Assembly: GCA_025738555.1 (NCBI GenBank)
Contig: JAOVFP010000012.1
Location: forward strand, 620,001 to 684,000
Source: Cyathus striatus
Lineage: Eukaryota > Basidiomycota > Agaricomycetes > Agaricales > Nidulariaceae
Length of the DNA stretch: 64,000 bases
Direction of reading: 5' to 3'
Shown here one piece after another: positions 1 through 10,653 of this stretch. The notes below the pieces were generated by a model. That model worked only from the letters and a program-made list of their open reading frames with translations, was not told where the DNA came from and did not search any database. The position numbers were made by a program, and so were the translations under genes. Position 1 is the first letter of the stretch. The number at the start of each line of letters is the position of its first letter.

Positions 1-137
1 TGAAGTTGACCATATAAACTCAGGTTCACCTGGACAGCGTAAAAGGCTCGAAGACATTGCCCCCTGTTGTAGGAGATTTACTTGCAGTGGTAGAACCTTC
101 CCCAGTTCACATTCATTTTAAGAAATTCGCTCCATAG
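1..137 (+). CDS. 3' end of ABM-like small protein gene (partial)
   Basis: The reading frame that ends at the TAG at 135-137 encodes a tail of the form VHLDSVKGSK ... VVEPSPVHIHFKKFAP. This closely matches the last exon of the complete gene at 489-1254 (VHLNSVKGSE ... VVEPSAVHIHFQKYAP). The coding exon probably begins after an AG near position 22, because an in-frame TAA lies just before it; the rest of the gene is outside the window. It is therefore the truncated end of a tandem paralogue. The function is unknown; see the full-length copy for the fold suggestion. Confidence 0.6.
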
Positions 138-488
138 TCAGTAGTTGCGACGTTGTAGTTGTATTCCCGAATCCGATGGAAAATGCTCTTCGACATTCAT
201 TACCAATCATATCCCGCTGAAAAGGGCGAAATAAGTCGGAAATTACGAGCGTCAAGCCCCGAGTGACGAAAATCAAGATGCAAGAATAGAAAGTGCACGC
301 CTTGGTAGTAGTGTTTTCCAGCCCTATTCACGTATCCTGCAGGTTGCTCTAACAGAATGCCTTCGGGGAAATACCCTGAGTGAAGCTATATAATCCCTAA
401 GGTTGGCAATCAGTCCATACGAAGCTACCAAACCTACGCATATCAAAAAGCTATCGTTCGCATAAGGCTCCCTGCTCCTTACATCTCG

Positions 489-1254
489 ATGACCACTATT
501 GTCATTATCACATTTCCCAGTACTGAAGAATTCGTCGCTGATCCTCTTAAGACTGGAGAAGCAGCTTTTCGAAAAATCGTCCAAGCAGCAGGGTGTCGTG
601 GGTACATTATGCCATGACCTCGGTGGACATCTTAACTAATACCTTCAAACAGGATATACACAGGAATACAAGTTGAAGATACGAGAACAGGATACCTGAT
701 AGTTGGTGAGCGTCAGCAATCACATAGGAATGACATGCACCGATTCATTAGCTTGGGAAACATACGAGCATTGCAAGATTATTACCGAACAAGCTGATTA
801 TCCTCCACTTACAGAGACACTGAAACCATGGTTTTCAGATGGCATAGATGTACAGCACATCGACTTTGGTGCTAACGTAACGGCAGCGCTGGAGGCCCCT
901 ACGACGGAATTCGGCGTAGTCAAACTAAAGCCAGGGAAGAGAAAGGAGGATCTCATACCAATTATACAAGCAATCACTACTACGCTGGACAACACACAGG
1001 GTGTTGTAAGGCCAGCAGTGTGGGGGCTGAGTCGGGAGCACCTAGATACGTTTGTACTGTGTGTAGGGTGGCCATCCAAGCAGGTAATCAATATCGTATT
1101 CAGATACGACCCCAGCTAACCGAAGATTCTCGCCCAGGTCCATTTGAATAGTGTGAAAGGCTCGGAGGCTATGATGGGTCTCATTGGGAAGCTGCGTGAG
1201 GTCGTAGAACCTTCTGCAGTTCATATTCATTTCCAGAAATACGCTCCACAGTAA
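489..1254 (+). CDS. Small ABM-like (dimeric alpha/beta barrel type) protein
   Basis: Four exons can be joined: 489-601, 653-705, 752-1083 and 1126-1254, with introns of 51, 46 and 42 nt that begin GT and end AG. The product is about 207 residues without signal peptide or membrane segment. The pattern (beta-strand start TTIVIITFP, then WETYEHCK and YPPLTETLKPWF, a second half with ITEFGVV-like strand and GVVRPAVWG, and an HIHFQKYAP end) resembles the two-repeat antibiotic-biosynthesis-monooxygenase-like proteins common in agaricomycetes. That family call is from memory of the pattern and is tentative; no catalytic residues can be named. It sits directly downstream of a truncated paralogue, so the pair arose by tandem duplication. 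The start was chosen because it is the first Met that keeps the frame open into the first intron. Confidence 0.65.
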
Positions 1255-1403
1255 ATGATATGGCGGATTTCCAACAGTATAGTATATCCGTTACATCACA
1301 TAAATTAAAGGACCTGTTCTGCCTTGAGTTAGTATTTAAAACACTTTCAAATGGAGATGTCTCGCTACGCATTACCTACTTACTGGGTTCCGGGTTGTTT
1401 GTA

Positions 1404-3172
1404 CTACCGCTTATAACTTGCGGTCTTCTTTGACATGTATACACAACTGAAGAAGTCCACGTTCTTTCTAAACCAAGGGGCCCACTCAGAATCAACATGG
1501 TGACAGCCATCAACCACCAGCGACTTCATACGAGACTTTCCATACAGTATGTCTTTGTTCTGAGATAGCTCAGAACTGTTTGGAAGTCGAGCCTTGACAA
1601 GCCTATGGAGAGGACCGGTTTTTACGTCATTGCAATACGAGACATTTAGCCTGGTCAGACTAGGACATAGCGCATCAGGAGTGTTGCTAGAGTCAGTGTC
1701 GTTTTTACTTTCAAATGGAGCCAGCGCTTCCAATACTTTGCCCGAGATATCCGTCAAACTCGACATTTCGAGTGTCTGTACTAATGGCGTTGCCTTGAGA
1801 AACTGGATAAGAGTTTCCGCGTTGGCTATCAGACAAGATCGTATCTGAAGCTCTGTCAACAGCGGCACTGTTTGAGAAAGAGTTATTAGTGCTCCATCCA
1901 GATTTCTTGTGAGTTTCGAGAGGCGAAGGATTTCCAAAGAAGGGAATATGGTTACAGATAAAAGTCCTGCTGCCCATTCAACGTTGGTAATATCGAGCAC
2001 TGTTAACATATGTAACGTCCTCGCCTTGATTCTAGGCAATGTAGCTATCGAACGATTAATGGTTGTATCCATGACCAAGGTCTGTAGATTGAGGGAGTTG
2101 TCCAAGAAATAAGTGACGGCTGAAAGCATATTTCCTTCGGGTCCTACACGAATACTTAGTTGAGCAATATTATGACAGGTGAGGTTTAGTGGCTCCTCTT
2201 CATCCTCATCAAGGAGTGATGAAGGGCTTGGGAATGGGACTTCGGTCAAGGAAAGTCGGCGTAGTGCAGGATTCTGACGAAGGATGGGAATTCTGTCCAG
2301 GTTTTTGTACTCTGTATCATCGAGTTCAATATGTTCTAGATTAACGAGTTCGTCGAATTTGCCTGCCTTCTTCAAAAAGTCTGCGATGTCCCACCCATGG
2401 ACTTTACAGGATCTGAGACTTTGCCATTCGACATGCTTGATAAACGACCACCAATCCTGCACATTAACGGATGCAGTAGCGGAAACTTTCAGGTTTCTAA
2501 TACGACCATTCGACCGTTGAACCCAAAGTTTTGCTTTATCTTTCAACCGGCGTTTGTTGAGAACCAAGGTATGCCACAACGATGGTACGTTGATGACGGT
2601 ATTACGCCACGATTTACAAATATGCAGCAGTGGAATCAGTGTCGAGTAATCATATTCGAGGAGAATCTGCACTATATTTATGAAAAGCTCCATTGGGAGC
2701 TTAAGAAACTGATTCTGAGTTCTGCGGAGATAATCTTCATGCACCAGACGTGCTCTCTGTATCTCCTGCTTCAAATGGGACAGCTCTGCTTTCCTTTTAG
2801 TGTCTTCTGGTTTTAGTCTTTTAATAGCCATATCAACCATCTTGTCGGAGGCCTTGAATTTTTGCCCCTTCAGAAAAAGACGCGCCGCGCGTGAGTAGCC
2901 CTGCCATTTCTCTGGAGCAAGGTCGATAGCCTTCTTTGCATCTCTGAGCGCGTCTTTGGGATTATCAAGTTTTTCATGAACTGCTGCACGGGAATCGTAA
3001 ACGATGTATTGAGTCTCGCCGCCCGATTCAAGTGCCTACGAACAACGCGTCAGTTGGGTATGGTATACGAATGAAACAAGGCGTGCACCTGGCTGAAAGC
3101 ATTTAACGCGTCTTCATGCTTCCCAGACTTAAAGCATAGCACCCCATTCTGAAAGTGTACCTTCCATGACAT
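1404..3172 (-). CDS. TPR and F-box protein with LRR-like C-terminal region
   Basis: The start at 3172 gives a first exon MSWKVHFQNGVLCFKSG, then a short intron (about 3037-3088) and one long exon to the TAG at 1404-1406, about 560 residues. Residues 1-105 form TPR-like helices (KHEDALNAF, NPKDALRDAKKAIDL, WQGYSRAARLF). A basic helix follows, then an F-box near residues 130-180 (LKLPMELFINIVQ, then LLHICKSWRNTVINVPSLW). The remaining ~350 residues contain repeated leucine-rich stretches such as LRRLSLTEVPF and LTRLNVSYCND. F-box proteins of this type normally recruit targets to an SCF ubiquitin ligase through Skp1; the substrate cannot be told from sequence. TPR plus F-box architecture is frequent in agaricomycetes. 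It is transcribed away from the cyclin gene at 3299. Confidence 0.85.
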
Positions 3173-3298
3173 TGTAGTAGGTCCGGCCGGGAGTTATGAA
3201 GTCTCAAAGAAAGCAGTGATGGAGGTTCAAGGACAAGAATATGTGGCCTCGGTGCATCCCAAAATGGCAACTACACACCTTGGACCGATACACCGACT
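3173..3298. promoter_or_regulatory. Shared divergent promoter, F-box gene / CTD-kinase cyclin
   Basis: Only 126 bp separate the start codons of two divergently transcribed genes (F-box protein on minus, cyclin on plus), so both promoters and 5' leaders must overlap here. No clear TATA box is visible. Confidence 0.5.
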
Positions 3299-4718
3299 AT
3301 GGAGTCTCCCTCTCAGCTACCCGCCTCGTCTTCAAAATATCATCATCCCTATTTCACACCCGCAGAAGTAGAGTATCTGTCAGAAAAACAACGCGGAAAG
3401 TTGTCCGTGACACAAGAAGAAAAAGTTCGCCAGAATGCGTGTTCCTTCCTTGACGCTCTGGGAGCTCGTATTGGATTGTACGCCCCCTTCACTAGGTCGT
3501 AAAAATGCGTAGAATACTGATAAGGACCGTATCATAGTCCCAGAAGAACAATAGCAACAGGTCAAACGTTATACCACCGCTTCCATCTCTTCTTCCCCAG
3601 GAAAGACTTCAACTATATTGTATGCCTTCTTGTCTTCCCCTTCCCATGCAGATGTTATACTAACATCTACAACTAGGACGTATCCCTCGCCGCACTCTAC
3701 GTATCCACTAAAATGCACGACACGCTGAAGAAACCGCGCGAACTCCTCGCCGTATCATACGCCGTTCGATTTCCCGAGCTAGCAGCCAAATCAAAGCATC
3801 CGGCAGGAGAGATCGATTTAGATACCATGGATCCACAGGTAGGCGACTTTTCCTTCTACAACATTGATATTATGAGTTATGAGTGAGCTGTTTGGGATTA
3901 GGTGGTCGAAAACGACCGCCAGCGTCTTTTGGCTGTTGAGCGACTGATTTTGGAAACGATATGTTTCAATTTTACATCGCGCATGCCCTTCCCTTATGTT
4001 ATCAAGATTGGAAGGGCTCTTGGAGGTAACTCATCACCCTCTTTTTTTACGACGTTTCTGAGTCAACATATCCTTAGCAACGAAGACTCTTACAAAGCTG
4101 GCATGGCGCTTGGCTGTGGACTGTCATCGTACTCTTCTGCCGATACAGTATCCACCACATACTATAGCTCTAGGAAGTATACACGTAGCAGCTCTTCTTT
4201 CATCATTTGAGCAACCACCAGCAACAGAAGTGCCTCCTCTGAAAAGCGCACACGATATAGCGACAATGTTGAATAGAAAAGGTGACTGGGAGAAAAAGTA
4301 TCAGTCTCAAGTCGAAGATCTCGAAGGTAGGATCCTACCCCTCATCCTACCCTGCTGTAAACACACCCATTGCACAGACATAGCCCATCAAATAATTGAC
4401 CTCTTAATCCAAAATATACAATCCCCTTCCGCAAACACTTCTCCAAGCACTCCATCCTCTCCCGCCCCCCACCTCTCCCACCGCGACCGTACCCTTCAGC
4501 CTCAACATCCCACCTCCCCCTACAAATCAGATCAACTTATCCGCCTCAAGATCGCCATGCGCGAGACGGAGCACCCTCCAAGGCCAAGGCAACCATTGGG
4601 CACAGCGGATCCAAGCGCGCTGTATAGTGGGGAGGATAACAATTTGCTGGGTAGGAATGAAGGCACTGTGAGGTTCTTATTTGGACCTCCCGGGATTGGT
4701 GATAATCCAAGCTCATAA
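3299..4718 (+). CDS. CTK2: Cyclin of the RNA polymerase II CTD kinase (Ctk2/cyclin K-like)
   Basis: Six exons can be joined through five short introns (starting near 3477, 3621, 3841, 4026 and 4327), ending at the TAA before 4719. The N-terminal cyclin box includes YFTPAEVEYLSEKQ, RRTIATGQTLYHRFHLFF and KMHDTLKKPRELLAVSYA; a second cyclin fold begins around LAVERLILETICFNF. The C-terminal tail is Ser/Pro-rich and ends GTVRFLFGPPG. In the family this cyclin activates Ctk1/Cdk12-type kinase, which phosphorylates Ser2 of the Pol II C-terminal repeat in the nucleus. The assignment rests on cyclin-box pattern and tail; other transcription cyclins (K or L type) remain possible. The start is the first Met in the open frame and lies 126 bp from the divergent F-box gene. 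Confidence 0.78.
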
Positions 4719-5088
4719 AATTACTAAGGGTGCAAAATGGACACCTATAGACGGATGGATGAATGTAATTAAGTATCTTTTGTGTATTTTATGGACTAAG
4801 TACTAATAGCGTGATATAATGAGATGAAGAGCGTGTGCGTGTATAATTATCGAGTAATGGTTCCAATGACAAGTGATCGGAAACGACACTTACAACAGCT
4901 ACTATCTAGAATATACGTGCAATATCTACAATATATAACTATAAGGCTATACAATCCATATCATAGCAAGCACAGATGATTGTATATCAGCAAAAGAGAA
5001 AAGCGAGGTTCATATTAGTATTAATACCAACCCATACAAGATGATAGTATCATACAACATAGTGAAAACGAAAGAAATCATAAAAAAT

Positions 5089-8000
5089 CTACTGACCACG
5101 ACCTCTACGAGGGCGCCATACATTCTTCGAAGGAACTGACTGGAATCCATCGTCATCCTTTTTGAGTTCTTCCTTCGGCGCAGGGGCAGAAACGGGAGCA
5201 GGTGAAGCAGAGTGAGGAATGGCATTTCCGCCGGCGGCAGAAGCAGCCTCCTTGGCCTGCAACCTCTCTCTCCATCCGCCTTGCACAGCACCAGGGCGAA
5301 ATTTGGCAGCAGGAGCAGGAGCAGGGCTCTCAGCACGGGGGGTGTGTATTAGAAGTAACAATGGGAGTAGAAGGCACAGAGTTTCTAGGCACAGCACTGC
5401 GTCTCCAGGCAGTTTCACCGACAGGAACAGTAGCTGGGGCAGTAGGTGCCTTTTGTTGCTCGCGAAGCTGCTTCCTCCGTGCTTCAGCCTCTTCCTCGCG
5501 CTGCATCTTCTTCCTGGCTTCTTCCATAGCAGCAGCACGCTCTGCATCGCGCTGTTTACGAGTTTCAGCAGCAGCCTCCTCCTTTTGTTTAGCTTCCTCT
5601 TCGGCGACGCGGTGCTCCTCTTCTTCCTGCATACGCTGCTCTTCTTCCAGGCGTTCCTCTGCCAAGCAAAATTAGCATTAACCCAGCAGAACATAGAGAG
5701 AGAAAAAACCTTCGGCTCTCTTCGCCTCCTCCTCTTCCTCCCTCTTCCGCCTATCCTCTTCTTCCTTCTCTTCCCTCAACCTCTCCTCCTCACGGGCTTT
5801 CAGCACTGCCGTCTTCCTCTTCTCCTTCTCTTCTTCAATCTTCCTCTGTGCAGTCTCCTTCTTCTTCGCGAACTCCTCTCCCTTCCTCGAAATGATAACC
5901 TCCCGACGAATCTGATAATCTGTCATCATTTTCGACAGACGTGCCTTAGTTGTCAGATCCTCCTGATGCGCATGTTTAGCTGCGTCCTTGCGCGACCTCT
6001 GGATCTCCTCGAACGTCTCCCAGTCAATCTTTTGTTGACTTTCGTAGTCCTGAGATAGGAGGGGGCGTTCGTCTTTACGATACGCACGCTCGATATGATC
6101 AATCCGCTTGGAAATAATACGCAGACGCTCCTCCCTTTCTTTTGTCTCCTTCTCGTGCTGTACAACTTGCATGCTTACCAGCTTGTCCTTATCATTGATC
6201 TCCATTTTCTATTAAATATAAAATTAGTATGTCGGGCAGATAAAAAGTGAAAAACCTACATCAAGATCATCAGCCTTAAGCACACCTTTCTCAACCAAGC
6301 TCTGCGCAAGCTTCTTAGCTTCATCAATCTTAATAATATCCATCTGCCTCTGAACCTCTCATTCTCCTTCCTTTTCAACTCATCCCTAGCTCTCCTACTC
6401 TCCTCCTCCTTCTCACGACGGCTAACCTCCGCACGACGACTACTCTCCTCCTTCTCCTTCCTAATACTGAGCTCACTCAGTAGCTCCCTACGACGAGCAA
6501 CCACTGCCCTGCGGAGCGCCAGGGCCTTCCGCTCATCTTCAACAGCACTAACTAGCGCCTTTAACATCTCACTTTGTCGTTCTGTACCAAGCGCAACTTC
6601 CTCTTCATCAACACCAAGCTTCTGGAGGGAGGTATGCAGACATACAGCGACGTTGCTAAGTCTGGTTCGTACAAGATCTGACATAGAAGGTTGTACCACA
6701 TTTTCGTGACTATAGCTGGTGGAAGGGATGGATTCATCATAGGTAACGAACGCGTTGTCGGCAAACGTGATACTCCCATCTCGATGATCAACGCGGATGT
6801 CCAGCTCGCCACGACGAGCGCAGCCCATAATGTACGCCTCGACCTGTTCGGCGTCAAACGCACCATCGATGGAACCTTTGAGAGGTTCGACAAGGGATAA
6901 AAGATTCTCGATTTTGACGGAAGAATAGACTTGGGAGAGCTGTGACAGCAGACGGGATAGGAGGGCTCGCTGAAGGAGGGGGAGGTAGGGGGCGTACGCC
7001 TCGTCTGTAGCGAGGTCTTTGAGCAGGAGTGCAACAGACGTGCACAGGGTAAGGGGGTCAAAGGTCACTTCGAGTATGTTGTATAATTGCCTAATGGGCT
7101 CTGGTGCCAGTTTTAGGACATTGCGAGAGAGCTGTTAGAGCATTTAGTGAGGTAAAATCAAATAAAAATAAAAATCAGATACTTACGGCGTCCCTCAACA
7201 AGCTAGCACGACTAGGCATACGGCTAAGGCCAAGCAATGAGGTAAGGCGGGCATTCTTACCTTTGAGCTCATCAGGCTCATCGGTATGCAACCCCACGGG
7301 AACAGCTAGCGTGCTAACAAGCACTTGTCCAGCAAGCCTACCCATCTCCTCCTGGCCCCGCCCACCAATACCAGTCACAATACCATAATACTTGCCCCAA
7401 GCTGCGGCATGGAAAAGGGCATTACCGCTCATCAAGAAAATCTTGGTGAGTTTTTCGTAATAGTTGGCCATCATAGCGGGGCGCGGAGCCTTTTTGGCCA
7501 TAGTGAGGAGGTTGTGAACGTCTTCGACGGAGCGGAAGGCTTCCTGCCATAGCTCAAGCTCGACGGAGGTGTTGAGCTGGGCGAAGCGGGTATCAAGATG
7601 ATGTTGGAGGGTTTCGGGATCTGAGAGGTTGATAGAATGTTGTTGATGTGAGTACTTCGCAACATTGGAAAGATGTAGACGAAGGGTCTCGCAGAGTCGG
7701 CGGAATTCCACCTTGCGTTGGTGCTTGAGACAGAACTTAAATGCTTGTTGTGCGATTTGCTTTGAGAGGGTTAGATACAATTTATAAGAGCATGCGTACG
7801 AACACACCTGATAAATAGTCTCCAATCTTGCGTTGTTTTTTAACGTCTCAAGAGAAGTACGATAACTCTCCCACAAGAACTTTAACCAAGGGGTAACCAG
7901 TGCCCTATCCGTCCTATCTTTGCTCTGGTCGCCACTAACAGCACCGAGAAGAATGCTCTCGGGTGTCTCACTGGCCTCTAAGTCGTCCACATCCACCGCC

Positions 8001-8335
8001 GATTTAACCGCCGCCTTCTCCTGCGCCTCCCGGACTTTTGCATCCGCCAACTGAACAAATCTTGTTATAACGGACTCTATGCTCTGAACGCTGGTATTTT
8101 GAGCAATATTTTTGTACTGCATGAGGCCTTCCTTTGCGGTGCGTCCCTTGCGCAGGTCGACACATAGCTCAATAAATCGGTGCATAATGGGCTCAAGGGA
8201 CGTAAGAGGTGTCGACCTGAACTTCTTCGACGAAAATATCTCCGTCAACGACTGCAACGCAGCGTGCGTCTGACCGACGGAGATGAGCCCCTCTGCCTGC
8301 TTGAGCACGGCCTCTGGTTTTGTAAACGGCGCCAT
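5089..8335 (-). CDS. TIF32: Translation initiation factor eIF3 subunit a
   Basis: The N-terminus MAPFTKPEAVLKQAEGL and the following helical region (TPWLKFLWESYRTSLE, QQAFKFCLKHQRKVEFRRL) are typical eIF3a, with the PCI-type region around residues 320-510 and then a long charged coiled coil (RRAVVARRRELLSEL, KIDEAKKLAQSL, EERLREEKEEEDRRKREE). The tail is basic and ends WRPRRGRGQ. Length is about 960 residues, usual for fungi. Introns are visible near 7761-7807, 7137-7186, 6208-6258 and 5654-5704. eIF3a scaffolds the eIF3 complex on the 40S ribosome in the cytoplasm. Two places do not read through: near 6344-6362 the frame shifts by two bases inside the coiled coil, and near 5337-5342 a run of six C (sense) shifts the tail frame, although a 49-nt intron at 5329-5377 could also explain the second. 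The start lies about 200 bp downstream of a CACGTG site. Confidence 0.93.
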
Positions 8336-8532
8336 ATTGACTGAGATTCCGATTACATTTTGCGATTATTTGAGATAATATATACGACTCACATTACGAG
8401 TGAGAAGTGGGACTCGTGGGTCGCCTGGGCGAGATTATGAACGTGAATTTGATCGCTTTTATGGATGGCTGTTCCTTGAGGACGACGTCGAGTCTCGACG
8501 CTGTGGACAAAAAAATTAGGTTTGTACGTCGT

Positions 8533-8538
8533 CACGTG
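8533..8538. promoter_or_regulatory. CACGTG palindrome upstream of TIF32
   Basis: A GTCACGTGGG context lies about 200 bp upstream of the eIF3a start codon. CACGTG is the classic E-box bound by Cbf1-like bHLH factors in fungi. The same hexamer occurs in four other promoter regions of this window, which is why it is listed; binding is inferred. Confidence 0.35.
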
Positions 8539-8712
8539 GGAAATATTGATGTATCACTGACACTTCCGTTCGAAGGAACAGCCGACACCTACAATCAGTA
8601 CAGTGGACAGTCGGGTGGATGCAATTAAGTCTATTTGTGTATTTTAGGAACTGGTACTAATAGTGTGATGTAAAGCGTGTGTGTATCCACGGTAGAGATG
8701 AATGAAGCATTG

Positions 8713-10077
8713 TTATCTACTGGGACTTCCAATGATATACCGTTGAATGACTGGGACGAGCAGCAATCTCGTGGGACTAAACATGGGGGGTATGACCATT
8801 CCTCCTCCGAGGCCTCTCTTATGCCAAGAGTCAACTGCAAAGAATATATGAGTACCTCAAACCTTGAAGTTAAAAAGGTGGAAAACTTACCCATCGGTTG
8901 CCCCAACACCATCATAACGAAATATACCCACATCCGTCCCCACCTTCCCTCAACCTTCCTGTTGGTAACCCGCTTCCACAATACTTCACCTATCAAAAGT
9001 GGCCCTTGAATTGCAAAGAAAAGTGTGACAGTATGGTCCCATCCCCGCCCCATGGCATACATAGCACATTCATGGAACAAGCCCGATGCCAAAAATGTTC
9101 CAAATAGCATTCCGTACTTCCCTGCGATCCATTTCCCGGGATATCCTCCAAAGACAAAGAATGTGTGCCGTAGAAGCTGGTGCCAGTTCTTGGCCCAAAA
9201 AATATGCATACTGTCAGAGGACCAAGGACCGTCCATTACTGGTGGCCAAGATGTGGGTGAGGAGTTGAAGCAGGCGACAGAAACGAGGGTAATGAGATCG
9301 TAGACCATCCCAAAGCCACTGAGGAGTGCGGTACCAGTCGTAATGTGAATAAAAGTGCTCACGGTATAACGTGCAGCCGGTGAAAGCTCCGGATAGAATA
9401 TGCTTCCACCAAGAGGCGTTCCAACGCCAGGGAACAACTTGATGAATGATTCAAGAAAATCGAGAAGTAGGAAGTTCTTTATGAATGACCAAAGCGTTGC
9501 ACGTAAAAAAGAGCCTTTTTCCAAAGGCCTGTATTCCTTAGGTATATGCACTCCACTACCAAACTTCCACCTTAGCCCACGCATTGTATGCGCAACCTCA
9601 AAAGCATCATACAACCAGGTGGCGATGTATGGATGGCGAGCAGCAATTTCCTCTGAAGAACTTGGGTCTGGATGGCCATTAGGCTGAAACGCTGGGTGTG
9701 TTTTACCTTTGCCTTTCATTACGCCCGGCCTGGATTCACCAACTTTGAGCATGCCTTCTGGAGTTAGTGCGAATTCGAGGGTTTTGGCTATTGCGACCGC
9801 GGCAAAGAGAGCTGCCCGGAAAGTTGTCAGTTGGAGAGTTAACTTGGGAAGTGAGGAAGGATATACCTTGACCCCAGTTGTAGACATTAAGTTCTGGGAT
9901 GGTCCATGTGTACTTGTACGCAGCGACTAATATGGCCGACACCGTGCTTGGGAGCAGCAGAAGACGAATGAGGTAGGTGTCCTGCCTTCTTGCCAAGTAT
10001 GCCATGAAGATGAACGGAACATAGCAGAGAACAGGGTATATTGCTGTGTTCCACGTCATGGGTATACGATCTTTCAT
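8713..10077 (-). CDS. Wax-synthase-domain membrane O-acyltransferase
   Basis: Starting at the Met of MKDRIPMTWNTAIYPVL (10077), three exons joined over introns 9812-9866 and 8835-8890 give about 420 residues ending VDSWHKRGLGGGMVIPP and a short hydrophobic tail. Several membrane segments are visible (AIYPVLCYVPFIFMAYLA, LLLLPSTVSAILVAAYKY, FVMMVLGQPM). The wax-synthase/MBOAT signature is clear: SMHIFWAKNWHQLLRHTFF followed by ASGLFHECAMYAMGRG, in which the His of SGLFHE is the likely catalytic residue. Family members transfer acyl groups to alcohols or similar acceptors at the ER; in agaricomycetes many copies have unknown substrates. An alternative first exon further upstream (Met at 10221) would need another intron and looks less likely. 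Confidence 0.85.
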
Positions 10078-10653
10078 CTCTGGCACGATTGTTCTGAAGG
10101 CCCAGTGAAGGCCCAATTTTAACCTATATGCTAGCACATTAGAAGTGAATAAATATGAAATTTGAAATACTGACTCATAGCAAACGCCATATTGGTGGTC
10201 TAGTATATGAAACTTATCCATTCAACTCTTGGTTCAACGAAACGATGATGGTGGTCAGTGTGCAGGAGCAGGACCTCGTGTGCAACGGTCATGACGGGAG
10301 ATGTGGTTACATACGCAAGTAATTATGACCCGGCGCCGTCGTCTCGATTCGATTGGCGCTTTCTCAAATCTTAGTATTACGTCAGACACTGTTGAGAGCT
10401 GATGGTCACTTTGCACGTGACAATCGCGTCGCGTGCGCGTGGTTTGAGCCGCCCTGGCAGAATCCAAGCCATCGATGGCCATTGGCAGCGACGTCGCAGC
10501 GAATGATGAATGCCATCTTATCTATCTACTGACTCTATTCTTATCTTTCCGGTAAAAGCATACGCCCATATGACCATCGATTCCTCAATATACAGCTCTT
10601 TAAAGCCTCACATACCTCCAGGAGGCTCTGAACGTCCAGGTTTACTGGCTTTA
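10078..10653. other. Intergenic promoter region between acyltransferase and nickel permease
   Basis: This 576-bp stretch separates two divergent genes and holds no gene that can be supported. It contains a CACGTG palindrome at 10414-10419, about 235 bp from the permease start. Confidence 0.5.

Noticed and set aside
5219..6058. A 279-codon plus-strand frame, Leu/Phe/Ser-rich
   Set aside because: It is the complement of the Lys/Glu/Arg-rich coiled coil of TIF32; such antisense frames are expected from GAG/AAG codon runs.
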